Positions 15,823-25,851 are shown, numbered from the stretch's first letter. The stretch is 64,000 bases of DNA from UBA5158 sp040389045 (GCA_040389045.1 JAZKAT010000022.1:15245-79244), one strand, 5' to 3'. A program made the numbers and translations. Notes: generated by a model from the letters alone, not told the origin.

Positions 15823-18800
15823 TTATGGTGTTTCAGCTAATAACACTCCCTCTTCGGCTTTCTTTTTTCCATGATCTTCCGCCAGAAACATATACATGGC
15901 TGGCACAACAAATAAGGTAAACAAGGTACCAATTGATATGCCCGTTGCGATCACCAGGCCAATATCAAAACGGCTCACCGCACCGGCGCCAGTGGCGGTA
16001 ATTAACGGTATAACACCCAGTACCATGGATGCGGTGGTCATTAAAATAGGCCGCAGCCGGATGGCGGCGGCGCTTTCAATGGCTTCGCGTTTAGCTTTAC
16101 CTTCGCGTTGCAAATCATTGGCGAATTGCACGATCAAAATACCATGCTTACTGATCAACCCAATCAACGTCACTAAACCCACTTCAGTATAAATATTTAG
16201 TGATGCGCCTTTCACTCCCAAACTAATAAAAATCATCGCGCCACAAATCGACATAGGCACACTGATCAACACAATCAAGGGGTCACGAAAACTTTCAAAT
16301 AACGCCGCCAGCGACAGAAAAATAATAATTAAAGCAAAAAAGAAGGTGACTACTAATGCTGAACTTTCCTGGACGAATTGCCGCGAGGGGCCAGCATAAT
16401 CCACTGTGTAGCCTTGCGGTAAGGTTGATTTTGCAATATTAGCCAAGGCATTCAGGGCATCGCCATCGGCAATACCTGGAAACGCCACCGCGGATAAGGT
16501 CGCGGAATTTAATTGTTGAAAATGGTTAATTGATTCTGGTACCACTGTGGTTTTTAACTTAATCAGCGTAGAGAGCGGTATAGAATTGACGGTCGTGGTA
16601 TTTAAATAATAATTTCCTAGCTGATTGGCATTTTGACGGTGTTGACGAATCATTTGCGGTATCACTTGATAAGAACGACCCCCAAAATCAAAATAATTGA
16701 TGTATCCCTGACTTAAAGCATTTCCTAACACGTTGGTAAGGTCATCCATAGTCAAACCAAATTGCGAAACTTTATCACGATTAATTTCTACCGTAGACTG
16801 GGCTTTATCCAGCTTTAAATCCGTATCCGTGAAAATAAACAAGCCGCTGGCGCGGGCTTTCTCCAGGAAAGCTTGATTGACTATATTTAATCGATCAAAG
16901 GGTTCTGTGCTTTGAATCACAAATTGAATAGGCACGCCGCGCGCACCAGGTAACGGTGGCAATTGAAACGCGGCGATAATGCCGCCGGTGATTTCGTTTA
17001 ATTTATTTTGCACCAGAGGTTGAATTTCATTCGAGGTGCGTTTGCGCAAATCCCAGGGCTGCAGATTCATACCCAAAATACTGGTATTTAAACCACTGAT
17101 ACCATCTAATTGAAACACGCGCAGTGTTTCCGGAAAGCTTTTATAAATTTTATAAATTTCATTGGAATACAATTCGGTTTGCGCCAGCGTCGCGTTAGGC
17201 GCGGCGGTTAACTGGGAGATAATAATTCCCTGATCTTCCATGGGCGCTAATTCTGATTTTGAAGAGCTATAAAGAAAATAAATGCTGATTAAAATGAGGG
17301 TGGCGAAAACCGCGACCACCGGCAAATAATTTAATGTGTCATGCAGACCCGCTTCGTATTTTACTTTTAATTTTTCAAAATAACGGTCCACCATTTTAAT
17401 GAACCTGGAACCACCATTTTGATTATGGCTTAACAATTTGGAACACATCATGGGTGATAATGTTAAAGCGATAATTGCGGAAATGGTGACTGAACCCGCC
17501 AAAGTAAAAGCAAATTCCGTAAATAACGCGCCAGTCAATCCACCCATGAAACCGATGGGGGCGTAAACTGCGATTAATACCACAGTAATGGCGATAATCG
17601 GATTTGCCAATTCACGCGCGCCCAGAAGGGCCGCCTGCATTCTGGAAGCGCCGTCTTCAATATGACGCTGCACATTCTCGACCACGATAATCGCATCATC
17701 GACCACCAGACCAATTGCCAGCACCAATGCCAGCAGCGTCAATAGATTGATGGAATAACCTAGCAATAGCATCATGAAAAATGTGCCAATCAACGATAAG
17801 GGGATTGCTACCAGCGGCACCATGACGGAACGAATCGACCCCAGGAAAAGGAAAATAACGACGGTGACTATCAATAACGCTTCGCCTAAGGAATGTTCCA
17901 CTTCACGAATAGAACTATTCACAAAGTCGGTGGAGTCATAAACAATTTTGGCTTCGATACCTTCCGGTAATTGTTTCTGGATTTCAGGTATCATTTGTTT
18001 AACGTTTTTGATCACGGTTAACAAATTGGCGGTAGGTGTGATGAGCATGCCAATATAGACCGCGCGCTGTCCGTTGAAACTGACTGATTGATCATAATTC
18101 GTGGCGCCCAGCGTGACCTTGCCTATATCTCTTAAGCGAATGATGGCCCCATTTTGGGATTTGATCGCCATATTCTTGAAACCTTCCACCGAAGTGAGGT
18201 TAGTGTCGGCGGAAATATTAGCCGTGAACATACCGCCGTCAGTACGGCCCACCGCGGAGATGGAATCATTGTTGGCTAGCGCCGTGCCGATTTGCGCCGG
18301 CGTTACGCCGAACCCCGCTAATTTAACGGGATCCAGCCAAATACGCATAGCGAACTGTTGGTCCCCCTTGAATTCAGCTTGCTGCACCCCATCAATCGAT
18401 TGCAGCTTTGGCTGCACCACCCGCAACAGATAATCACTAATTTGATTGGCGGCTAAAACCTTGCTGTAAAAACCTATATACATGGCATCAATGGTTTGGC
18501 CGATCTGGATAGTGATGACTGGCAATTGTGAATTTTTGGGTAATTGATTTAATACCGCGTTAACCTTGGTATTGATATCGGCCAGCGCTTTTTCCGCGTC
18601 ATAATTTAATTTTATATTAATGGTGATGGTACTGACATTTTCCGTGCTGCTAGACGTCATGTAATCAATGCCGTTAGCTTGCGAAATGGAATTTTCCAGC
18701 GGTGTGGTGATAAACCCCGCGACAATGTTGGGATCAGCACCCGTATAAACCGTCGTTACCGTTACAATCGCGTTTTCGGTGTAAGGATACTGACGCACCG

Positions 18801-18897
18801 TTAACAAACCCACTGAACGCAAACCCAATACCAGAATAAACAGACTGACTACTGTCGCCAGTACGGGCCGCTCAATAAATATGTCGGTAAATGTCAT
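15823..18897 (-). CDS. RND efflux permease (AcrB/MexB-like, HAE1)
   Basis: A 1024-residue proton-driven inner-membrane pump of the resistance-nodulation-division family that exports hydrophobic compounds as part of a trimer. It has the expected twelve membrane segments in two halves with large periplasmic loops after segments 1 and 7. The proton relay motif GLVVDDAIIVVENVQRH is present in segment 4, and the second half has the matching GLISKHGILIVQFAN motif with the relay Lys. The opening FTDIFIERPVLATVVSL is canonical. It overlaps the upstream adaptor gene by four bases and comes from the same operon. Substrates cannot be read from the sequence. Confidence 0.92.
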   Translation of the reverse strand: MTFTDIFIERPVLATVVSLFILVLGLRSVGLLTVRQYPYTENAIVTVTTVYTGADPNIVAGFITTPLENSISQANGIDYMTSSSTENVSTITINIKLNYDAEKALADINTKVNAVLNQLPKNSQLPVITIQIGQTIDAMYIGFYSKVLAANQISDYLLRVVQPKLQSIDGVQQAEFKGDQQFAMRIWLDPVKLAGFGVTPAQIGTALANNDSISAVGRTDGGMFTANISADTNLTSVEGFKNMAIKSQNGAIIRLRDIGKVTLGATNYDQSVSFNGQRAVYIGMLITPTANLLTVIKNVKQMIPEIQKQLPEGIEAKIVYDSTDFVNSSIREVEHSLGEALLIVTVVIFLFLGSIRSVMVPLVAIPLSLIGTFFMMLLLGYSINLLTLLALVLAIGLVVDDAIIVVENVQRHIEDGASRMQAALLGARELANPIIAITVVLIAVYAPIGFMGGLTGALFTEFAFTLAGSVTISAIIALTLSPMMCSKLLSHNQNGGSRFIKMVDRYFEKLKVKYEAGLHDTLNYLPVVAVFATLILISIYFLYSSSKSELAPMEDQGIIISQLTAAPNATLAQTELYSNEIYKIYKSFPETLRVFQLDGISGLNTSILGMNLQPWDLRKRTSNEIQPLVQNKLNEITGGIIAAFQLPPLPGARGVPIQFVIQSTEPFDRLNIVNQAFLEKARASGLFIFTDTDLKLDKAQSTVEINRDKVSQFGLTMDDLTNVLGNALSQGYINYFDFGGRSYQVIPQMIRQHRQNANQLGNYYLNTTTVNSIPLSTLIKLKTTVVPESINHFQQLNSATLSAVAFPGIADGDALNALANIAKSTLPQGYTVDYAGPSRQFVQESSALVVTFFFALIIIFLSLAALFESFRDPLIVLISVPMSICGAMIFISLGVKGASLNIYTEVGLVTLIGLISKHGILIVQFANDLQREGKAKREAIESAAAIRLRPILMTTASMVLGVIPLITATGAGAVSRFDIGLVIATGISIGTLFTLFVVPAMYMFLAEDHGKKKAEEGVLLAETP

Positions 18898-20078
18898 TGA
18901 CTTGCCTCATGCGCGTCAGTCAAATCGGGGGCTGGATTATCCGGTGGCACTACACTGTTATTCACCGTAATCTGACTGCCATTTTTTAATTTCAACTGGC
19001 CGCTAGTCACCACGGTTTCACCATCTTTCAAACCATCGATAACCGCCACTTGCTCGCCGCGAGTTTCACCTAATTTCACAAAACGCTGGTTAGCGATCAA
19101 TTTGGGTTTGTCGTCTTTATCTTTGCCTTTTTCCGTGACCACATAAACAATATCGCCATAAGGATTATAGGAAATGACTGTCTGTGCGACGGTGACAAAA
19201 TCCGCGGGTTCACCGGTATCCACTTCCACATTAGCAAACATCCCTGGTGCTAATTCTTTTTCGGGATTAGCAATGGTGGCTTCGACCAGAACGTTTCGGG
19301 ACGCAACATCCACCCCCGGATTAATCGTAGTGATGGTGCCAAAAAATTGGCGTCCGGGCATGGCGTCTACTGCAACCATGACTTTTTGTCCGCATTTAAT
19401 CCGCGTCAATTCTTGTTGTGGCACATTGAAATCCGCGTAAATAGGATCTAGTGTTTGCAACATCGTCACCGCATCACCGGGATTTAAATATTGCCCCAGA
19501 TTGATGAGGTTAATTCCCAACCGGCCGGTAAACGGCGCGACTATGGTTTTTTTCGCGACGATAGCGGCTTGTTGGGCGACTTGCGCAGTCAGGCTTTGTA
19601 CATTCGCGGCATCATTATCAACGACTTGTTTACTCACCCCTTCCGCTTTGAATTGGGCTTTATCACGGGCATAAGTAATTCTCGATAATTCGGCGTTGGC
19701 CTGTAAAGAATGCAGTAAGGCAACATCATCATCCGCATTTAATTGCACTAGCACTGTGCCGGCTGTTACATCCGCGCCTGGGGTAAAATAAACACTTTGC
19801 ACCTGGCCCGCAAGCTGGGTGGTAACATTGACGCCGTGAATGGCGCGAAGACTGCCAGCCTCGGTAATTTTGGGCTGCCAGGGAGAAGTTGTTACTTTCG
19901 CGGTAGAAACCGTAACGAGTTCGGATTGGTTCGCCATAAAATGCCGCATTAACATGCCCATGGCCATTTTATAAAGAAAGATGCCGCCAAATAATATAAT
20001 CAGGCATACCAGCATAATACGCATGCGTTTTTTTAATGCGGCTGATCTCTCTTCATCACTTATATTTTCTTGGGTCAT
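18894..20078 (-). CDS. RND efflux periplasmic adaptor (HlyD/MFP)
   Basis: A 394-residue membrane fusion protein joining the permease to the outer-membrane channel. It has an N-terminal membrane anchor (MLVCLIILFGGIFLY), then the lipoyl-like half motifs around GSLRAIHGVNVTTQLAGQV and VAPFTGRLGINLINLGQYL, a helical hairpin between them (about 115-175), and the beta-barrel and membrane-proximal domains to the end. It is second of the OMF-MFP-RND-YceI operon, 12 bases after the outer-membrane factor and overlapping the permease by four. Confidence 0.9.
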   Translation of the reverse strand: MTQENISDEERSAALKKRMRIMLVCLIILFGGIFLYKMAMGMLMRHFMANQSELVTVSTAKVTTSPWQPKITEAGSLRAIHGVNVTTQLAGQVQSVYFTPGADVTAGTVLVQLNADDDVALLHSLQANAELSRITYARDKAQFKAEGVSKQVVDNDAANVQSLTAQVAQQAAIVAKKTIVAPFTGRLGINLINLGQYLNPGDAVTMLQTLDPIYADFNVPQQELTRIKCGQKVMVAVDAMPGRQFFGTITTINPGVDVASRNVLVEATIANPEKELAPGMFANVEVDTGEPADFVTVAQTVISYNPYGDIVYVVTEKGKDKDDKPKLIANQRFVKLGETRGEQVAVIDGLKDGETVVTSGQLKLKNGSQITVNNSVVPPDNPAPDLTDAHEASQ

Positions 20079-20090
20079 GCACGCTCTCCC

Positions 20091-21593
20091 TCACGCCAGC
20101 ACTGGCTTGATTGATCGTATCCTATTACCCGCATTCCACCAACCACCGCCTAAGGCTTGAAACAATGCGGCGGTATCGCTATAGCGCGTGGCTTGCGCCT
20201 GCACCCGGGCAATGACGGCTTGTTGATATTGTTTTTCCGCAATCAATAATGTGGTGTAATTCACGCCGCCTAATTTATAAAGTTCTTCATCAATCTTCAG
20301 TGATTTATGTGACGCGTATTCATTCTCGGTTTCCGCCCGGAAAGTGTGGGCATCATGTTGCAAGGCGCGCAAAGTGTCAGCGACATTTTGGAAGGCTTGT
20401 AATACGGTTTGCTGATATTGTGCATAAGCGGCTTGGTAAGCGGCAATCGCGGCGCGTCGTTTCGCCACCAGCTGGCCGCCCATAAAAATTGGCTGTAACA
20501 ATGACCCTGTGCCGCTCCAGATTTCAGTCGCACTGTGGAATAAATTATGGGGTTGTAGTGCTTGATAACCAAAAGCACCGCTGAGCGTAATTTGCGGGAA
20601 TAAATTTGCCGTGGCCACACCTACATTCGCATTCGCCTGATCCATCAAGGCTTCCGCTGCTTGCACATCCGGGCGTTGGCGCACTAGCCTGGATGGTAAA
20701 CTAATGGGGATGGTGCCGGGTAAATGCAACTGCTCCAGCCGGATATCCGGCAGGACGAAATCCGCTGGCAACGAACCTACCAACATGGCTAAAGAATGGC
20801 GCGCAACTGATAGCTGTTGTTCCAATATGGGTAACTGGGCTTCAGTAGCTGCCACTTGACTGGCTTGAGTCAACACATCATTGCCTGACACACCGCCCAG
20901 CTTGAGTTGGCGCCGCATAATATTCAACTGGCGGCGCAATGATTTAATGATATCTTGCGTCGCATCGATTTGCGCCCGGGCGGACGCCACAGCAATCGAG
21001 CTGGTGACAATATTTGACGTTAGCGTCAGATAGGCCGCAGCTAATTCATATTGTTCATAATCCACTTGCGCACGTGCCGCTTCCACCTGACGGCGCAATG
21101 CGCCAAACACGTCTAGCGTATAAGAAACATTGACTGCAACGTTATACAAATTAAAAATCGAAGACCCCATTTGACTTTGACCAAACGAAGCGGCATTGAA
21201 ACGCTGGCGTTCTGCGCTGACTGGCAAGGTGACTTGTGGAAATAGAGTGCCTATCTGGGCATTGAGATTTTCCTGGGCCTGGATCAAGGTGGCTTTGGCG
21301 GCTACCAGATTGGGGCTGTTGGCAATGCCGGTTTCAATCAAGTTATTAATGGGCTGAGAATGAAATACTTGCCACCAGTCACCGGTAATATCTCGCCCCG
21401 CAATAAAATGCTGCGCTTTGCCGGCGGTGGCGGATTTGGGAATGTTGACTGTGTGTCGTGGCTGGGGTTCTTCGGTGTAACGGGTAGTCGGCGGTGTTCT
21501 GGGCGGATGCCAATCGGGACCCACCATACAACTCGTTAAGGCTGCGCTTACTAGTGTGATTGCAGAAGCAAAAACTAAGCCCTGAAAACGCAT
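20091..21593 (-). CDS. Outer-membrane efflux lipoprotein (OprM/NodT family)
   Basis: A 500-residue TolC-like channel. The signal peptide ends in a lipobox (SAALTSC, modified Cys about 22). The following MVGPDWHPPRTP start is the usual NodT/OprM sequence. Two copies of the OEP repeat follow, with the helix pairs ending AYLTLTSNIVTS and AYAQYQQTVLQAFQNVAD, and LVRQRPDVQAAEALM before the second. First gene of the operon; AGGGA lies about nine bases ahead of ATG 21593. This gene order, with the outer-membrane component first, differs from mexAB-oprM. Confidence 0.9.
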   Translation of the reverse strand: MRFQGLVFASAITLVSAALTSCMVGPDWHPPRTPPTTRYTEEPQPRHTVNIPKSATAGKAQHFIAGRDITGDWWQVFHSQPINNLIETGIANSPNLVAAKATLIQAQENLNAQIGTLFPQVTLPVSAERQRFNAASFGQSQMGSSIFNLYNVAVNVSYTLDVFGALRRQVEAARAQVDYEQYELAAAYLTLTSNIVTSSIAVASARAQIDATQDIIKSLRRQLNIMRRQLKLGGVSGNDVLTQASQVAATEAQLPILEQQLSVARHSLAMLVGSLPADFVLPDIRLEQLHLPGTIPISLPSRLVRQRPDVQAAEALMDQANANVGVATANLFPQITLSGAFGYQALQPHNLFHSATEIWSGTGSLLQPIFMGGQLVAKRRAAIAAYQAAYAQYQQTVLQAFQNVADTLRALQHDAHTFRAETENEYASHKSLKIDEELYKLGGVNYTTLLIAEKQYQQAVIARVQAQATRYSDTAALFQALGGGWWNAGNRIRSIKPVLA

Positions 21594-21671
21594 TTATCGC
21601 AATCCCTTGCTGATATGGTAAGTAGGTGATTTTAACAAATTAATAGGGATTAAAACACCCTTGATTAGTAA

Positions 21672-21909
21672 ATTGCCGAAGGCGACGGGTGAGGGGTGCT
21701 TTGAGTAACTAATTCACACCATGAATAAAAAAAAACCAAGCCTATCGTAGGTTGGGCTGAGTGTAACGAAGCCCAACAAAAACGGGGCCAGTGTAAGGGT
21801 AAGAGGCGAGGTATGAATTTCCAAACACGCCGTGAATACGTCCCTGTAGGCTCTGGAAAAACATCCCTGTTTTTCAAGGTTTGTAAATTCATACCTCGCC
21901 TCTTACCCT
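21672..21909. repeat. Intergenic repeat cluster with 31-bp inverted repeat
   Basis: The 367-base space 21594-21960 has no credible gene but three repeat pieces. First, 21683-21698 holds CGGGTGAGGGGTG, an end fragment of the CCCCTCACCC family. Second, 21751-21777 is a hairpin GTTGGGCT/AGCCCAAC, also found at 38978-39063. Third, the arms 21796-21826 and 21879-21909 are reverse complements over 31 bases with one mismatch, around a 52-base interior. The stacking of fragments suggests repeated insertion at this spot. Confidence 0.75.
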
Positions 21910-21960
21910 AAACATTTGCGAATTGCCCAGAGTTACACGTAGTTTAAGTCTTCTAAAAAA

Positions 21961-23043
21961 CTAGCTGCTCCTAAATTGGCGCCTGTTTAACGTAGAATCG
22001 TCTCTGGTTGTTATTTGCGATGCATTATTAGCAGAAAAAGCTGCGAATGCTCTATCTCCTAGCGAAATGCCAGGCGCATTGACTAATAAACCTTTGTTAC
22101 CGCCTAATGCTTCATTTGCCCGTACGAAACTTTCTTGAGTATAAACCGTGAGCCCTGCTTCTTGCTTACCTAACGCTGCTGCGGTCTCGTTTGCGGCCTG
22201 TCCTCGGGTTAATTGCGCAGCTCTGTTGGCTTCGGCTAATATTCTAATGGTTCTTGCTTGAGAATTAGCGGCATTAAGTTGAGCTTGAGCTTCTACCTTA
22301 GACCTTGCAGTGAGTTCAAGCGCATTGCTAATGCTGGCGTGCTTCGCTTCAACACTAATGACTCGAAAATTCCTAATAGATATACCCCATTCGCCACAAA
22401 GTGCTAATAGCCTGCCAAAAAAATTGGCGCCATGTGCGGCCATTTTAGCTTTATGTTCACGCTCATCCTGCAATGTGCGAGAAGCTTGATCATCCAGCTT
22501 CTCCTCTAAGGATACTGATGAAACTCGGGATGACACCGAAGTAGATACTGAAGCAGATATTGTTGTATCATCGCGCTCATGTTCGCTTTTTTCTGAATGT
22601 CCCGCTTTTGCCGCTAAAGAATTTATTTCAGCCGAAGTTATGTCTTGAAAATCTAATGTTTGAATTGCTGAAGAAAAAGCACCTTTGACTGTTTCTTGCA
22701 ATGTATAGAGTGGGTTTTTAACTTTTTGATATAATTTTTTTGGATCAGTAATTTCAAAAGTGATATCAGCTTGTAGTGTTGCATCGACATTGTCGAGTGA
22801 TTTAGCAGAAAAACTACCTAATGCAAGGACTTGTGTTTGTTTTGATACTTCTTCTTTGTAGAAGCGCAAGGGGTGCAAGATACAATGCAATCCGGGTTCC
22901 AATTCTTCGTACTGTTGTGTTTCATAGTTAAGAACAATACCTACACAATTTGGGCTTACCCATTGCAGTTTGCTCAGCATATAAATTGCGCCGATACCAG
23001 TGCAAGCTAAAGCAATCATTCCGACAGTTCGCATGATAGACAT
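21961..23043 (-). CDS. SPFH/Band 7 domain membrane protein
   Basis: A 360-residue protein with a single N-terminal membrane segment (residues 5-25) and an SPFH (stomatin/prohibitin/flotillin/HflK) domain at about 30-240. Seen are NCVGIVLNYETQQYEELEPGLH, the VDATLQADITFEITDP strand, and a helical coiled-coil region after 240 rich in Ala, Glu and Gln (LTARSKVEAQAQLNAANSQA). A Ser/Thr-rich, charged insertion near 150-190 interrupts the domain and is unusual. SPFH proteins form membrane-associated ring or cage oligomers that organise membrane microdomains or modulate FtsH protease. GGAG lies nine bases before ATG 23043. No partner NfeD or protease gene is nearby. Confidence 0.85.
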   Translation of the reverse strand: MSIMRTVGMIALACTGIGAIYMLSKLQWVSPNCVGIVLNYETQQYEELEPGLHCILHPLRFYKEEVSKQTQVLALGSFSAKSLDNVDATLQADITFEITDPKKLYQKVKNPLYTLQETVKGAFSSAIQTLDFQDITSAEINSLAAKAGHSEKSEHERDDTTISASVSTSVSSRVSSVSLEEKLDDQASRTLQDEREHKAKMAAHGANFFGRLLALCGEWGISIRNFRVISVEAKHASISNALELTARSKVEAQAQLNAANSQARTIRILAEANRAAQLTRGQAANETAAALGKQEAGLTVYTQESFVRANEALGGNKGLLVNAPGISLGDRAFAAFSANNASQITTRDDSTLNRRQFRSS

Positions 23044-23177
23044 TTTTGGACTCCAGAGATTTATGTTAGGAGTAGATAGTTATACCGGCTAAAGCTTAAA
23101 GGACTCTTAATGGTGGGGGGAAGTTGTGATTTGTTTTTTTCTGGGTAAAAATAAAACAAATCTACATTCGCAAACGG

Positions 23178-23268
23178 CTGTCATTCCCGCGCAGGCGGGA
23201 ATCCATTCATTGAAACTTTAGAAGCAAGAGTAAACTCACAATGGATTCCCGCCTGCGCGGGAATGACA
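23178..23268. repeat. REPIN-like inverted doublet, copy 1
   Basis: Two 29-base arms (23179-23207 and 23240-23268) are exact reverse complements, and each arm is itself a hairpin with ATTCCCGC/GCGGGAAT. The 32-base spacer is unlike those of the two other copies. The element ends one base before the stop codon of the thiolase gene. Confidence 0.9.
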
Positions 23269-23269
23269 A

Positions 23270-24541
23270 TCAGGCACTTTCCAAAATTGCGGCGCAGCCC
23301 ATGCCGCCGGCGGTGCAGATGGAGATTAGGCCGCGTTTTTTCTTGGTTTGGTAGAGTAGCTTGGATAAGCCGGCGACGATGCGTGCGCCGGTGGCGCCGA
23401 AGGGGTGGCCTAGGGCGACGCTGCCGCCTTTTACATTTAATTTATCGCGGTCAATTGAACCTAAGGCATTTTTGCCCATGAATTTTTGACAATATTCATC
23501 GCTTTCCCAGGCTTTTAATGTGCAAAGCACTTGCCCAGCAAACGCTTCATGAATTTCGTAAAAATCAAAATCCTGTAACTTTAAATTATTACGGTCTAAC
23601 AAGCGCGACACTGCAATTGTGGGTGCCATTAACAATCCATCACCTTTCACAAAATCAATTGCCGCGATTTCAGCATCAATAAATTGCGCCAACGGCGTAT
23701 AATTATATTGTTTCAACGCCACTTCACTCACCAATAACGCGGCAGCCGCGCCATCACTTAAAGGCGAACTATTACCCGCTGTTAAAGTTCCCGTGCCGGT
23801 AAAATCAAACGCCGGTTTTAATTTTGCTAACAAGTCCATGTTGGTGTCAGAACGTATGAATGTATCTTTTGCTATGCCATGAAATTCAAATACCAAATCC
23901 TGATAAAAACCTTCTGCATATGCTTTTTCCGCATGTTGTTGACTTAACAACGCCAACTCATCTTGCGCCTGCCGGGAAATTTTCCATTCCTTCACCATTT
24001 TTTCGCAATGCTCACCCATGGACAAACCGGTGCGGGGTTCTTTCACCGAAGGAATTTGTAATTTCAAATCGCTGGGACGAAACGCGAAGATACCTTTAAT
24101 TTTATCACCGAAATTTTTCGCTTTGTGCACGTTAAGCATTTTACGCGTGAATGAACGCGGTAAAGTAATGGGTAAATCACTATTGGTATCCACACCGCCG
24201 GTGATGGCAATATCCATGTCGCTGTTAGCGATTTTCAGCGCCAATTCCCACGTGGTTTCAAGGCTAGACGCACAAGCGCGCTGCACACCATACGCTGGCG
24301 TGTAAGGACTGACGCCACTGCCCAATACACATTCTCTGGCAAAATCCCAATCCATGGAACTGTGAATCACCGAACCTAAGCCTACATCACCCAGACGCTC
24401 ATTTTGCAAATTAAATTGTTTAGTCATTTGCACTAAACACGCCGTCATTAATTCTTGTCCCGTCACATCACTATAAACTGTCAGCGATTTTGCAAAAGGT
24501 GTACGAGTACCGCCGACAACATAAACTGGACGCTTCATCAT
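23270..24541 (-). CDS. Acetyl-CoA C-acyltransferase (thiolase, FadI-like)
   Basis: A 423-residue thiolase that cleaves 3-ketoacyl-CoA with CoA (beta-oxidation) or condenses acetyl-CoA. The opening YVVGGTRTPFAKS, the nucleophile loop GVQRACASSLE with Cys90, the late VKGGSVALGHPFGATGAR with the catalytic His, and the CTAGGMG loop with the second Cys are intact. It resembles the FadI/trifunctional beta type more than PhbA. It overlaps the upstream serine-hydrolase gene by four bases. No fadJ/fadB alpha-subunit gene is in the window. Confidence 0.88.
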   Translation of the reverse strand: MMKRPVYVVGGTRTPFAKSLTVYSDVTGQELMTACLVQMTKQFNLQNERLGDVGLGSVIHSSMDWDFARECVLGSGVSPYTPAYGVQRACASSLETTWELALKIANSDMDIAITGGVDTNSDLPITLPRSFTRKMLNVHKAKNFGDKIKGIFAFRPSDLKLQIPSVKEPRTGLSMGEHCEKMVKEWKISRQAQDELALLSQQHAEKAYAEGFYQDLVFEFHGIAKDTFIRSDTNMDLLAKLKPAFDFTGTGTLTAGNSSPLSDGAAAALLVSEVALKQYNYTPLAQFIDAEIAAIDFVKGDGLLMAPTIAVSRLLDRNNLKLQDFDFYEIHEAFAGQVLCTLKAWESDEYCQKFMGKNALGSIDRDKLNVKGGSVALGHPFGATGARIVAGLSKLLYQTKKKRGLISICTAGGMGCAAILESA

Positions 24542-25851
24542 GAATGGTTATCCTTGTGAGTAGAGATACTTCCAGGTAATCGATAGGCGCGGCTTAATTC
24601 GCCGGCACCGGTATTGCTTTGCATTGCGGTTTTAACATCGGTAATACTGGCGGCAACGATATTGGCAATTTCGCGGCGGTCATTAATTAATTTATTAAAG
24701 AGCGCCGGTTTTGGGTGCGTGCGGCTGGTTAAAATTATGATTGAAGTTTGAGTAACTGGATCAACCCAAACTGAAGTACCAGTATAACCCGTATGCCCAA
24801 ATGAATTAATGGGGAAGAGTACGCCACGGTTAGCATAAGGTGAATCAATGTCCCAACCCAAACCGCGTACTTCTACCAGCTCCGGTCGGGTTTGCGGCGT
24901 GGTCATTTTTAAAATCGTCAGTGGGCCCAGGATATAATTCATGTTTTTATTTTTTGCGCCAGAGGCAGCACGACCGCCGTTTAACAAACATTGTAAATAC
25001 AGATTAATATCACCCGCATCGGAAAACACCCCGGCCGCGCCGGAGACACCATTCATGGAATAAGTGGTTGGATCGAACACTTCACCCCAGCGTAATTTAT
25101 CGCGTATAACTTCGGTAGGAGCAATACGGTCTTGTAATTTTTCTGCAGGCAGATAAGTGGTGTCTTTCATGCCGATTAATTTGAAAATATGTTGCTGCGT
25201 ATAAAGCGGTAGTGATTCATGCGTGATGCGTTCGACCAGATAACCTAAAGCAATAAAATTAATATCACTGTAAACAAAAACATTACCAATTGGAAACTTG
25301 GGTTTTAAATTTTCGATTTGCTTATATATTTCGGTCGCGCCAAGAACTTGATTGTCTTCGGTAGGCAAATCCGGTTCCAGGCCAGAGGTGTGCGTCAGTA
25401 ATTCACGTACGGTAATAGCACTCTTACCATTTTGCGCGAACGCCGGCCAATAATGCGCGACCGGTGCATCCAGATCGAGTTTACTTTCTTCGACTAATTG
25501 CATAATAGCGGGCGCGGTGGCGACAACTTTGGTGAGTGAAGCGATATCGAATAAAGTATTAAAATGCATAGCTGCCACGGAAGGCATGATGCGGCGATTG
25601 CCGAATACGCCGCGATAAATAATTTTGCCGCGATGCGTCACTAGAATCACCGCACCGGGATATTCACCCGCGGCAATTGAGCTTTCCACAATAGGCGCGA
25701 TATTATGTAATAAGTCAGAACGCACGCCGGTTTGGGTGGCGATATAGACTTCTTTAGTGCCCGCGGGAAAATGACGTGGCGAAGCTGCATGCGCGGTGAG
25801 GATAACGCTGCTCAGTAACAGTAGGATTTTTTTGGCGTGAGAAAATGTCAT
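24538..25851 (-). CDS. Secreted serine hydrolase, class C beta-lactamase family
   Basis: A 437-residue penicillin-binding/esterase-type serine hydrolase. The signal peptide is IKLLLSS-like (KKILLLLSSVILTAHA). The active-site motif SLTK has nucleophile Ser105 and Lys108. The second motif YSDIN (Tyr base) and the third HTGYTG are also present. The family includes D-aminopeptidases, esterases and muramyl-peptide-active proteins; true beta-lactamase activity is unlikely to be its main role. It lies between the adenosine-kinase-like gene (29 bases) and thiolase (4-base overlap), so the three are probably one transcript. Confidence 0.85.
   Translation of the reverse strand: MTFSHAKKILLLLSSVILTAHAASPRHFPAGTKEVYIATQTGVRSDLLHNIAPIVESSIAAGEYPGAVILVTHRGKIIYRGVFGNRRIMPSVAAMHFNTLFDIASLTKVVATAPAIMQLVEESKLDLDAPVAHYWPAFAQNGKSAITVRELLTHTSGLEPDLPTEDNQVLGATEIYKQIENLKPKFPIGNVFVYSDINFIALGYLVERITHESLPLYTQQHIFKLIGMKDTTYLPAEKLQDRIAPTEVIRDKLRWGEVFDPTTYSMNGVSGAAGVFSDAGDINLYLQCLLNGGRAASGAKNKNMNYILGPLTILKMTTPQTRPELVEVRGLGWDIDSPYANRGVLFPINSFGHTGYTGTSVWVDPVTQTSIIILTSRTHPKPALFNKLINDRREIANIVAASITDVKTAMQSNTGAGELSRAYRLPGSISTHKDNHS

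Noticed and set aside
21665..21892. Open frame of 75 codons on the minus strand
   Set aside because: It runs through three palindromic repeats, has no start signal and no recognisable protein features.
24538..25851. True beta-lactamase resistance gene
   Set aside because: The motifs are those of the wide class C-like esterase/peptidase family, the sequence is chromosomal in context, and nothing indicates drug hydrolysis.
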